A program made the position numbers and the translations under genes. Positions 47,301 to 57,953 of a stretch of DNA of 64,000 nt are shown in pieces (position 1 is the first letter of the stretch; every line of letters starts with the position of its first letter). The stretch comes from Trebouxia sp. TZW2008 (Eukaryota > Chlorophyta > Trebouxiophyceae > Trebouxiales > Trebouxiaceae). The DNA lies in contig BDIU01000303.1 of assembly GCA_002118135.1 (NCBI GenBank), forward strand, positions 1 through 64,000, given 5' to 3'. The notes under the pieces are model-generated. The model did no database searches, was not told the DNA's origin, and was given only the letters and a program-made list of their open reading frames with translations.

Positions 47301-49088
47301 ATGAGTCACAGTTCAGTTTACATTCTGGTATAGTCCATCAAGCAGGGCATATAGCATTCATGAAGCAAAGCCAGCTCACCTTCCATTCTGCGCTCTAGTC
47401 TGTCCATGAGCTTGGCCTCCTTGTTTTGCTTGTATAGCTCGCGCTTGTTGACACCTGATGCCTCTTCAGCCTCAAAGAGCTCAGTCATTTCCTGCTCATC
47501 CCCTAGCATCAACACAATATCTTCAGACGCTATATTTGCCTCACAGCATGTTGCATGCTATCGACGCAGCATGGGGCAGCATCCTGTCAATACTAACTGT
47601 TGCATTTGAGCAACGTAAGGCATCTAATCGAGCATGCAGGTCTGTAGCTCTAGGGACTGCACTGCTGACTACAGTCAACAGTGGTCACAGCAAAAGGATG
47701 AAGCATTGCTTTGCATGTGCTGTCCATGCAAGTGTGCATATGTGTAGATACCATGCCTTGATGCCAGCGAAAGCTACCTTGTCCAGCAGCCAATTTCTGG
47801 AAAAGGGCATTGTTGCCTCGCCTGGTGCTTGCACGAGGGTTCAGGGGTAGCGCAGGAATGTAGTCTGGTTGGAAAAGGCCGGCAATTGCGCTGTCACTAC
47901 CATTGCTGGCTGTGCTGTACAATTGGGTATCTGCATCACTTCTCATTGTGTCAGCCGCTGCTTGTGCTTGTGCTGCTTCCTCCTGCTCACCAGCCATTCT
48001 GATGTAGTCCTCTTGGACTGCTGTCAAGGTTGTTTGCATCTGATTGTTGCCAGCAGTATAAAATGTTGGCCAGGACATGGCTGAGGTATTCTGCATGTCC
48101 ACTGGCGTGTTTGACACTGTACTTGCTGTGTTTGCTGAAGTTTGATGATCAGCATTAGTGGGGTCTCCAGCAGACATGGCACTGATCTGTCCCTGGTTTG
48201 GCATTGTTGCTGTTGCTACTGTTTTTGGCTGCTGCAGTGCAAGCTGAGAAGTCATGTCCGGCTGTACATCAACTGCTTCATCATCTGCTGGGGTCAGCAA
48301 ATGTGAAGGCTCCTCCACAGGCCTTGAAAGTGTGCCTGCTTCATTCACTTGGGGCGCAGCAACGGTAGGAGCGGGCTCTAAAGGTACAGAATCAGCAGAA
48401 ATTCCGGCTGTTACTGACTCTGAAGCCTCTGCTGTTCCTGACGCTATTGCTGCTGTTGTTGCTGACCCCAAAACCCCTGCTGATGTTGCAGAAACAGCAG
48501 GCTCTTCAATGCCTGCGCTTGCAGCATTTCCAGCTGTTGACGACTGCCTGGCAGGACTGGCTTTCTGTGGTGATGAGCTGCTTTGACGGCTGATGTCTGC
48601 AGCCCTGGAGCTTTGGCGTAGAGCATCAGAGCCAGATGAACCTTGCCTTGCAAGATCAGCAGCCCTTGAGAACTGGCGGGATATGTCTGCAACCTTAGAT
48701 CCCTGCCGGGCGATGTCAGCAGCCTTCACAGGCGATTTCAGACTGCTCTGAGACTTGACTGCAGATGCAGGCCTAGATGCTTGCGCCTTGCTAGGTGTTG
48801 CTGCTGCAGCAGCCGCTGCATCAGCAGGATGTGGCTTGTGAGCCTTGTCACCTGTAATAGACAGCACACCTCAGGCGTGGTGTTTCCGACTTAGTCTGCA
48901 GCGCAAGGCAGCAAGCCAGCCACGTCTGTACCTTCTGCTGGATTCTTTTTGGCTGGTGTACCAGCTGGCTTGCCAGGTGCAGAACTGCCAGGCTTCGCAG
49001 CTGGCGGTTCTTTGACCTTCAAGCCAGCCCTGGAGGCCTTGTCATAGGTGGATTTCGACTTCTCATACAAGTCTTGCTGCCGCTGCAT
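29368..49088 (-). CDS. Four-domain voltage-gated cation channel (CaV-like alpha subunit)
   Basis: Pore subunit of a 4x6TM voltage-gated channel, roughly 1,900-2,000 residues in some 35 exons; first ATG 49088, stop at 29368-29370. A Pro/Ser-rich cytosolic N-terminus (exons 49088-48932, 48851-47778, 47502-47380, 47170-46865) precedes domain I (about 46.2-43.7 kb), II (43.1-40.96), III (37.4-34.8) and IV (34.3-32.2). S4 helices: VKALRALRALRPLRTITRFD (I), LRVLRAFRVLRLFKVFKYIK (II), LKGLRVLRALKPLR (III), LLRLLRVARIIKLIKGFK (IV). Pore loops: QILTYAAW (I), QVLTLENY (II), VAVTLNGY (III), RVSTGDDW (IV). The III-IV linker has EWTALAKMVFRLKP. The C-terminus has a CaV-like EF-hand region (WAEYDDGSGTIAPEQL, then PPLGLG) and an IQ-like VQRKWRQRMK. 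It should sit in the plasma or flagellar membrane. The pore differs from CaV, so calcium selectivity is doubtful. Confidence 0.88.
31868..31945. repeat. Copy of a channel C-terminal exon edge
   Basis: About 45-60 bp (CATCGTCGTACTCTGCCCAC...) repeat the first part, in minus orientation, of the EF-hand exon at about 31790-31740. The copy lies on the 5' side in gene orientation, as in the plus-strand genes. Confidence 0.65.
39766..40656 (-). other. Channel II-III linker with RQGS repeats
   Basis: One long linker exon of about 290 residues joins domains II and III. It is low-complexity, Ala/Ser/Pro-rich, and carries two copies of PVSRQGSQ (basophilic kinase type, R-x-x-S). Further linker exons follow at about 39.5, 39.1, 38.6 and 38.3 kb. 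No structured domain is visible. Confidence 0.7.
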
Positions 49089-49527
49089 ATGGAGTGTCGG
49101 TAACAGCAACAAGCAGATGCCAAATCATGAACAGATCACACAGCATACGCAGCACGGATCGGCCACCCGCACCGGTGGCACTGCAAGCTGCAGGCAGATC
49201 ACACGATTACTTGCCTGTAAAGACATCTCGCAAGCGTACAGTGATGTCACGTTGTCAGCTCTGTGTCCCGAGCTTGTAACACGACCACCGGCCTAAGTCA
49301 GCGCCGGCGCAAGCATTACTGCAGAGTCGACACTCCTCCTGTGCATGCTTGAACATGATTTGAATTATGTCCGTCCGTCCGTCAGTGCGATTGTCGAAGC
49401 TGAGGTCGAAAGCCACAAGGACTCGATTTCCCTGCGCAAGCAATGCGCACAAGGCGTCGCATCGTATCGTGTGTTCTGGCAGTGCTAGATCTACAGCAGA
49501 CGTGTACTTTAAAGTCGCGGTGGAAGC
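49089..49527. promoter_or_regulatory. Divergent promoter, channel / HCF173-like gene
   Basis: 439 bp separate the two start codons on opposite strands. The region is richer in CpG than its surroundings and holds a short GTCC repeat at about 49367-49383. No clear TATA box. It must contain both promoters and 5' UTRs. Confidence 0.6.
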
Positions 49528-52500
49528 ATGTCAGGCGCCTTCGTCGGTCAACCTTGCGTGAACACAACTCGATCAGCAGTATCGTGCAGGCTTCCTTGGG
49601 GCTGCGAGTGCTTTGGCAGTAAACGCGTGTCCAGCGACATCAGGCGAGCAGGTATGTTGCTACGTGTTTCGCGTCGTCACAGTATAAAAGCGATTTTCCT
49701 GCCGACCTGCGTAATGTTTTGCATGCGTATGCAGGTGTTTACCGTTCGCGTCGGTCACGCAGACGACCCGCTGACATCAGTGTGGCAGCTGAAGGTACTT
49801 GGAACATACATGGTTCATGCATCATGTTTGTGCATGCTGATTTGCCCAGCTGTTGACAGGCGGACGTCAGTCTTGGGACTTCGGCAGATTCCTCAAGACG
49901 GTCACATACTTCAACGAGCCCCCTACCGCTGAGCAGGTGCTGCAAACTCTCGTGGAGCAACCCATCAAGATCGCTCGACAACTCACTGGCCAACAAGAGG
50001 TACAACAAAGAGCGCATGGCTTGCTATATGCCTGTGCCGTGGTGTATGCGGTCATAGGCGGACCGCTCTTGCTCGTACTGGCTATAACATGACATGTGAT
50101 ATTGGATGGTTGCCAGGAAAAGCAAAGTGCTGTCCTCAAGCTATTGGCAAGCAACAAGTCAGCAGAAGCTCAGTCCAGCACCAATGATGTAGTCCTGGTA
50201 GCAGGTGATTTGGCCTGTCCAACTCAACTTGGCTGCAGCAATTGCCAAACACCAAAACTCTGCAATTCTCTGGGCAATTCACTGCATGGTTCCTGAGCTC
50301 TAGCAGCTGAACAGACTTGATGGAAATTGCGCAAACATAGGTGCGACTGGTGGTGTTGGCAAGCGGGTTGTGGAGGTTCTATTGAGGCAGGGCAAGGCCG
50401 TCAGGGCCCTTGTCAGAGATGAAGACAAGGGCAGAAGATTGCTGGTAAGGTAGCACCTGTCACTGTGTTGACTTTTGGGTGTTGCTGATCCTTGGTTCTC
50501 CAGCTCGTATGCACAATGTGCTGTCTGTGCGGCCGTGTAGACATTGCTGCTGATGCCTTTGAAAAAAGTGCATATCACTGCATACGCCAACCTACACTGC
50601 AGTCCCTGGTGCCAGCGTAGAGCTGGAGCTTGCAATCAAAGCTTTTGCACAGTGTAGCTTCAGGACTTCATATGACACCATACTATCTTTGCGGCTGTGC
50701 CTACATGCGGATAGCACCCATGTGTATTGCATCATCACATGCACTGCATGCAGACCCACTTGAACGAGCTGGTTGCCCAACAGCTGGTCAGAGCAGGCAC
50801 ATTGATCATACTGTCCTTGCCTCATACTGCGTTAGCTTGCTGTTGTCCTGAGCAGTTTTGTCACATTGTTTGCAGAACAAGGTAGGTAAAGCCTCTGTGC
50901 TGGCCTAGAGCTTGGCACAGCAGGGATGTCAATCACACTGTCCTTGCAATCTACTGCATCAGCTTGCTGCTGTACTGAGCACATTTGTCGCATTCTCTGC
51001 AGACCAATCTGAGTGCAGCACCTGGTGCAAGCCTTGAGCTTGTCACAGCAGACATCACAAGGCCCAACAGCCTGTCAGCAGAGCTGTTCCAGGGTGTGAG
51101 GTCAGTCATCTCCTGCACTGCTGTCAGAGTTAGTCCCAAGGAGGGCGACACTGAGAACAGAGACAAGTACAAGCAGGTATGGTGGCATGACAGCATTTGA
51201 ACCATCTTGCACAGTTGGCACTTGTGCATTCTGGGCAATCTTGCTGTTGGGCAAAATCATAACCTATGCTCTACACAGCAAGCCATATGCAAGCATTCAG
51301 CTGCAGATGTTTGCTTAGCAATGAGGTGACAATCAGTGCAAGAGCTCAAAAAGAGGCTGCATACATGGCACATGCACTTTGAGCAGTGACGGGGCAGGAT
51401 GCAATTGACCTCAATGCTTTTGACTGTTTGACTTCTAAGGCAAGCACACTGTCAGTGCATCCCACATACATGCTCTTTGACTATGAGAGCCAATGCAGGG
51501 CATCAAGTTTTACGAGCCTGAGGTGGTTGGAGACACTCCTGAGGCTGTGGAGTTCCGCGGCATACACAATCTGCTGGCTGCTGTCAAGGAGCATGTCGGC
51601 TACCGCCATGGCAAGCTCATCTTCTCAGCTGATGGCCAAGTATGTCTCCCCACTCAACTGTCTCACGTTTCTGCCAAAATCCCTCAAGCAAGTTCATGAA
51701 ACTGAGTCTGTGCCTGTGAAGTTTGAGGTAGCAGCTGCTGACAGGAATGCCTTGCCTGAGCACAGCACGCTGTGTCATCCCAGTCAATTCTGACAGGTGT
51801 TTGTGCTGCCCTGCCAACATCATCAATATGTGCCAGAAATAACAAGCTGCACTGCTGGGCAGTTGATCAGTTTTGCTGTGAAACAACCCGTGACAATTTG
51901 CCAGAACAGTTACTGTGTTATTGCATCCTAAGCAAACTCACTCAATGGATAAATTCATCAACAAATCAATGACTATACCATTGTCTCTTTTGTGATGCTA
52001 GCCACCCTCCATTGCATCTGCTGTGCTGAGAAGCTGAAGACAAAGTCAGCTGCAATATGAGGCTATGGGTGCAGGGGTTGGCCAATGTGTGGGGGCCGTT
52101 TGATGATGTGGTGATAGGAGGAGTATCAGAGCCTTGGTTTGCAGTGCAGCAGGCTGCAGGGTCTGGGTTGCTGTCCATCATCTATGCAAACATTGTGCTG
52201 AAAGTTGCATGGCAAGGTCAGGCACATATGGGTAACTGTGGATGCATGGGCTAGCTAATGTGTGGGGCCCTCTTGATGGTGTGGTGATGGGAGGAGTGTC
52301 AGAGTCTGGGTGTTCAGTGCAGCTGGATGCTGGAGAAGGGGGACAGCCAGCAGGCATCTTCAGCAACAATGTTTCAAATGCTACTCCTCATTCATTGCAA
52401 CTCGTGTGACACGCATTGCATGCAAGATTGGGCACCCACAGTGATTGTGAACGTAGGGTTTGGCCAATGTGTGGGGGCCGCTTGATGATGTGGTGATGGG

Positions 52501-55500
52501 AGGAGTGTCAGAGTCAGGGTTTGCAGTGCAGCAGGGTGCTGGAGAGCAGGGGCAGCCTGCAGGCATCTTCAGCGGCAACGTGTCCTCCTCCAACAATGGT
52601 GGCTTTGCTTCTGTAAGTTTTGACTGTCAGTGTCATTGCTGTTGGTACAGCTCTTGCCTTCTGTTGAAGGCTTGCACAGAATCAGGAATTTCCAGCGGCA
52701 ATGTTTCCTCCTCCAGCAATGGTGGTTTTGCTACTTTAAGTTCCACAGGTCAGTGTCTGTGCTCTTGACAAAGCATACATTTCCTGTACTTGCTCCCCAG
52801 CAGTGCTTACATCTCATGACCAACGAATTGTTCCAGCTTAGTAGAGTTTGGTGATAAATTCAGTTTCTTGAGGGATCACAAAGGCTGTCTTGATTGACAA
52901 ATCCTGCTGTTGTGTCACAGCAACAGACATCGCTGATTCAGAACGTACGCAGCTGTTGCTTCAGATATCTGAGTGATTTGAGAGATGGCAGGCTGAGCAC
53001 ATGTGCTGCAGGTGCGGACCAAGAACTTTGCACCCTCCCTGGACTTGAAGGCATATGGCGGCTTGGGCTTCAGGGTGAGAGGGGACGGGCTGAGATACAA
53101 ATGCACCATCCGGACAGATACCAACTGGGACGGCATTGGCTACACGTTGTGAGTGCCTGCATGCCAATCAGCTTGCAATGCTTGCAAAGAAGGTCACAAC
53201 TTTTGCGCTCAATGCTGTGTAAACAGTGCTGTATAGCGCTGCATGCATCCCTTGGTGTTGTTTTGCTCGTGTGCATGTCCCATCTGGCAAGCTACATCAT
53301 TGAGGGTTTGCAAGCGGGCCACATGCTCATCATCCTGACCTGACAAGGAGCACCTCTCATTTGAGCCTTGCTCACACACCAGTTAATATTGAACACACCA
53401 ATCAGTGGATCGACTCATGTGAAGGTTTCATGACAGCTGAATGAATTGTGTTCATTAGTCTGAATTCAGGTACAGGCTGCTTGCATTAACAATGTCAGTG
53501 CATTGCAGGAGTTTTGACACCAAAGCTGGCAAATGGCATGATGTGCACTTGCCATTCGAAGAGTTTATTCCATTGTTCAGAGCAAAGACAGTCAAAGATG
53601 GCTCACGATTGAATTCATCAACTGTCACATCCATTCAGGTGAACATGCTAATCGCACATCGCAAACTCTGCACAAAAGGCTTGATACAATCCCTGCATCC
53701 TCAGTTGAAGATCTGCAAGATCGTTGTCTAGACATCTTGCCATGACAAAAGTTCCAACAAAAAAGCAGCTGTTGCTCTGTTCCTCACTGCTGTACAATCT
53801 GCTTGTTCTGAGATACTGCCCAGCAGACTTTGCCCGAAATCTGATTTCATTTAGCCATGCATTGCACCCAGATCAACAAATTTAGGTGCTTATCATGAGG
53901 TCAGTGTTCTGCTTTCTTTGCAATCACGGACTGTTTGGTTTGATGCAGTTGATGCTGTCTAAGTTTGAGAATGATGGTAAGCTAAATCCTAATTTCAAGA
54001 CAGGGCCCTTTCAGCTGCCCCTTGCCAAGATCTGGGGCTACCTCAAGGAGCCCCAAGCACCCCGTTTTGTGTTGGTCAGCTCCGCTGGTGTGACACGCCC
54101 TGGCAGGTCAACCCCTTGCCACCTTGCCCCTTGTCCTTACTTGCTTTCGTGACCATGAAGACTACCGTGTGCCAGGTTTGGGTGTTTGAGGATGAGATTC
54201 TTGACTTGCTGAAAAGTGATGCTTTGGTGAGCTGCCTTCTGCTATGTTGGGTGTTGAGCCTGCTGCTATAACTGTGATGTGCCTCTGACTGACAGCTTAG
54301 ATCTGTGATTGCTGCAGGCCGGGTATAGACCTGAGCCAAGAACCTCCAGCTGTACGCATGAATGATGAGCTAGGTGGCATCCTCACCTACAAGCTCAAGG
54401 TGAAACTCCCTTTACCTGTTCATGTCTGACAAGTGTTGACAGCTGCTCTGCATACTATTGACTATATGTTCCCTTCCTGTGAATATAGCACATGCAATCC
54501 TTGCTGCGCATGTCATTCCATCTGTCAAGGCAACAAGGCTGTTGATACCTTCAGGTCATCTTGCACACATCTCAAACGTATCTCTGAGTGTCCACGCACT
54601 TTCTGAAAGAAGCATGTGACAAATGGCTTGCTATGGGTAGCAGGGTGAAGACGAAGTAAGGCAGAGTGGAGTGCCGTTTGCGGTGGTGAGACCATGTGCC
54701 TTGACAGAGGAGCCTGCTGGGGCAGAATTGGCCTTCAGCCAGGGCGATACCATCAAGGTGCCACTGCTTCCTTGCCTTCTGACCATTGAGCGCCCATAGC
54801 ATACTGTCTCTTTCTGTCTGCCCTTCAAGAGCAGACAAGAGATGACATGGTCTTTCTGCATGGCATAAGAAGCATCAACATCGTAGACTTTCTGCTTTCT
54901 TGTGACCTTCTCTATAGGGGTCACTGACTGCCAGGCTGGTCAGCTTGCTTGTTGCGATCATCTCCAACCCACCATGTCTCTGCAATATCAAAAAGCAGGT
55001 CTGGAAACCTGTCGCTTGAGTCTTCACTTGCAAGTTCGCAGGCAGAGAATGTGATGTCCTAGACTCATAGCGCACACCTACTGTGTGCTGCCTGCATGAT
55101 GCATATGAGTCAGAGTCTTGCCACTGCAAACTGGTCATAATTTAATGTCCTTCTGTGCAGGGTAAGGTGAGCCGGCAAGACGTTGCAGAGCTGTGTGTGG
55201 AGCTGTTGTCACAGCAGCAGGCGCTCGACACAACCTTTGAGGTCAAGTCCACAGTGCCCTTCAGTCGGCCGTTTACTGTGGATGAAGAGCATCCTCCTGG
55301 CCCTAGAAACTGGCAGGTCAGCATGCTCTGTCCTTCACTTGCTGTTGTGCAGCTTGTTTGGGTACTCATGAGATCATGCTGCTGCTGAAGCAGTCAAACC
55401 TCTCTTGTGCATTCATGACTGCATCAGAGCAGTTGGAATCAACAAGGGTTGAGCTCCATTGCCACGAGCATGCAGTGCGTGAAGCAGTGGCACACGTGTG

Positions 55501-55559
55501 ACAGTACATTTGCAATGAACCATATGACTACAGAGAACAGCATGTTGCTTTGTCATTGA
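49528..55559 (+). CDS. HCF173: HCF173-like NmrA/CIA30 plastid protein
   Basis: Plastid SDR-like protein with a CIA30 domain, the architecture of HCF173, which binds psbA mRNA and promotes D1 translation. Exons in phase: 49528-49651, about 49737-49795, 49860-49998, 50117-50204, 50341-50444, 51003-51176, 51499-51639, 52457-52612, 53014-53148, 53509-53638, 53949-54106, 54318-54399, 54644-54757, 55161-55316 and probably 55428-55559; about 620 residues. The N-terminus is Ser/Arg-rich, like a transit peptide (VYRSRRSRRRPADIS). Then come WDFGRFLKTVTYF, the dinucleotide-binding motif VLVAGATGGVGKRVVE, and CIA30 motifs WGPLDDVVMGGVSES and CTIRTDTNWDGIGYT with FDTKAGKWHDVHLPF. The C-terminal half of the Rossmann domain follows (FVLVSSAGVTRPGR; VPFAVVRPCALTEEP). 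CIA30 is thus inserted within the SDR fold. The paralogue family At4g18810 has the same layout and is the alternative. The last exon is uncertain. Confidence 0.8.
50590..51002. repeat. Copies of HCF173-like exon 6 edge
   Basis: Fragments resembling the exon start at 51003 and its intron lie at about 50594 (CAGTCCCTGGTGCCAGCGTA) and about 50870-50920 (TTTGTCACATTGTTTGCAGA...GCCTAGAGCTTGGCACAGCA). An intron segment with TCATACTGTCCTTGC is also repeated at about 50809 and 50936. Confidence 0.65.
52060..52456. repeat. Copies of the CIA30 exon, acceptor side
   Basis: Two partial copies of the CIA30 exon start near 52072 and 52248, each opening GGG(T)TGGCCAATGTGTGGGG or close to it; the intact exon begins at 52457. 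The first ends after about 95 bp. The second runs to the codons for GIFSNNVSN. Both carry coding changes (for example DGVVMGG for DDVVMGG). Confidence 0.85.
52676..52752. repeat. Donor-side copy of the CIA30 exon
   Basis: About 60 bp (TTCCAGCGGCAATGTTTCCT...GGTTTTGCTACTTTAAGTT) repeat the end of the CIA30 exon and its donor region (real donor after 52612). Confidence 0.8.
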
Positions 55560-56900
55560 GGAATGTGTGCATGTGTAATCTCCTGCTGAGGCTTGTCTAG
55601 CAACATAGCTCTCTTTGAAAATCAGTAGGCCATAGTTGATTCTTCTTTGATACCTTGAAACTTTGTTGAGCAGTGTGATCTGGTTGCCACTGGAAATCAG
55701 TAGTGCCGGTCCTTCCTTGATGCTTTATGAGCATACAAGTTATGTGCTGTTGACTCTTGTTGCCATTGAACTTCAGTAGTGCCAAATGCAGGGGTTGCTG
55801 AAGGGTGCGGGCCTGAGGGAAGGTGTCACAGGCAAAGCATAGCAAGCAGTGGCCAGCGACAGCTGAGCTGCAGGACCATTTTCAAAATGTGCAGCCTTTG
55901 CTATGCAAATTTGGGCACCTGATATTTCATTGATTTGATATTTGTCAGACAGGGCAAAGGACCTTCCAAACCGAAACTTGAGCAGTCTGGATGAACAAGT
56001 GTTGTGTGTCACACTATGGATGATTAGTACTGCAGCCTGACATGCAATGGATCCTACAGCGAAATTTTGCAAAACATGTTGCAGCCAAAGAATCAGAGCG
56101 GCATGCTAGGACACATGCTGCTCTACTGCTGCTGACTTGTATCTCCAAAAATTGACTAGCTGTACAATCTGCATTGTTCTTGCTTCAGGCAAGTCATTCA
56201 TTGTTGCGTGCTGTGCGTTAATCAGGATGTGTGAACTGTCACAGTTTGATGTGTGTGTCAGCTTGTGGCTTAGCTTCTGCAGTGTATGAATTGAGGTCAG
56301 TGGTCTCACGCAAAGTTAATAAAAATGAGCTTTCTGGATGGAACGAGTGTTGCTACGTGTAAAGTCAGTACAGGCTTTTGACATTCAACTTGTTGAAAAC
56401 TGCAGTCATCATAGTACCAGCTACAGGTTTGTCACACCAGGTGCACGCATTCCACCTGCCAAACTTTGTCAGCAGCTTTCTGTCTACAAGTTGTGTAACC
56501 AGCTGGCATCCACAGCGCTGCTCTGCGTGACATCCAGCAGGCTTCCTGTACACGCGTATACAGCGGGATTATGCTTGGGCAGCATACCGTTTGTATCTTG
56601 AAACTGACCCCAAACCCAGATTTGTACTGCTCAATCAGCGCACTATGCTTGAACAGCACATATCCTACACAGCTGCCCTGCGTCTTTCTTTGTTGCCTGT
56701 CCCAGCCACAACCTTCTGCACAAGTTGGCAAGGGATCGCTTTAATGCTGGCACAACTCTTCTGTCAGCTGTTACAGAGCCATTTCGCACGCAATGCAGCA
56801 TTGCGTTCAACTAAACAATAGCTTGATTCTGTACAGCGCCATGGAAAGCAAGTTGATCGCCAGGAGAGGAGGTGCACCACTCCATTGCTTCCTTGCACAT
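55560..56900. other. Convergent intergenic region
   Basis: Lies between the ends of the HCF173-like gene and PIG-H. No exon is supported on either strand. Short repeats around GAAAATCAGTAG / GAACTTCAGTAGTGCC occur at about 55616-55790. It must contain both 3' UTRs. Confidence 0.5.
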
Positions 56901-57655
56901 TCATTTGTTTTTTGCACCAGCACAACTGCTTGTTGGCTTTCTGGCCGGCAAAGGTGGAAACATGTCCCTCAGCAGACACTGATACGCTGGCTTCAGTACA
57001 GCCAATCTTGGTAGCAATGATTGGTATGCTACCACCATATTGTGCTCTCCAACCATCTTGAAGGCCAGGTAGTAATACACATCAGTGGTGGTCACATGCT
57101 ATAGCAGACAAGAACCCTTAGAACCAGGAGCAGCTTTGTATAAAGAAATTTGCATTGTGAGAGCTGCAGTGCGCACCTCGCAGATCAAGACATCTTTGAC
57201 TAGTGTCACGTCATAGCAGACAGTGCTGCACAGTCCACATTTCGAGCGTGACTGCAGCTGGATCACAAAGCCTTTGATGAGCATGACAGACTCATATTGG
57301 GTTGCAAACGCCCAGCTGTATGCGCTGATCAGCACCAAAAGTCCTGCTGCAGCCTGCAAGCAACACTGCTTCATTGAGTCGTACAGAACCATTATCACGC
57401 CTCAGACAATATCTCCCTAGTGCGCACCTGGATCCACGTATGGTATCCGCCGTACAACAATACCTGAACATGCCACAAACACACTTTTTGGGTTGTCCCA
57501 GCGCATTAGTGATTTAAGATGAGAGTATTTTGGGAACTTACCGCACACGCTGACAACGACAGACCAAGGCAGATGAGGCCGGCATTGGAAGGATCAGCTA
57601 TGACTCTGTATTCTGTGAAACTGTTATCTATCTGGCGCACGTCCAGTAACGGCAT
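56901..57655 (-). CDS. PIGH: PIG-H, subunit of GPI-GlcNAc transferase
   Basis: Small ER-membrane subunit of the complex that starts GPI-anchor synthesis by moving GlcNAc from UDP-GlcNAc to phosphatidylinositol. Four exons on the minus strand join in phase: 57655-57542, 57463-57428, 57353-57177 and 57098-56901; 174 residues, close to the family's usual 180-190. A hydrophobic N-terminal stretch (GLICLGLSLSACA, later AAAGLLVLISAY) leads to the PIG-H domain: ESVMLIKGFVIQLQSR, VKDVLICEHVTTTDVYYYLA and PRLAVLKPAY. These match the family pattern of ES-x-I-x-G-x-GIQL, VKDVVINE and YYLA. ATG 57655 is the first in frame. It shares a divergent promoter with the kelch gene. No exon-edge copies are seen. 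Confidence 0.88.
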
Positions 57656-57953
57656 GCAACGCTAGCATCGTTGCCGATCAAGGCATGCTGCAGATCTGCA
57701 CAACAGCCGATTCGCGTCTGCGCAGCGCTGCGGCCAGCGCACAATTCGTCATGGGATGTGACGCGTCTCGCAACTATCGCTGGCGTCTGCGACTGGCGAG
57801 CTTTACCAGCGATGAGCCTTGACTACAACATGTATACTCACGTGCCTAAAGCAAGCGCAGCAGGCAAATCCCGCACAGCATGACGGACCGTCGTTAGCAT
57901 GTCGTGAAGAAAGCTGGCACGAAACAGACGACGCAATTTAGGCCCGACGAGTC
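57656..57953. promoter_or_regulatory. Divergent promoter, PIG-H / kelch gene
   Basis: 298 bp between opposite start codons, CpG-richer than the surrounding introns (GCGCAGCGCTGCGGCCAGCG at about 57720). No obvious TATA box. Both promoters and 5' UTRs must fit here. Confidence 0.6.

Noticed and set aside
47650..47777. Extension of the channel N-terminal exon beyond 47778
   Set aside because: A good donor (ACAAG|GTAGC) lies at 47778, and the sequence after it loses the composition of the exon.
55597..56731. Several frames of 80-100 residues between the HCF173-like gene and PIG-H
   Set aside because: They have no motif and no splice continuity with either neighbour; they are consistent with chance frames in 3' regions.
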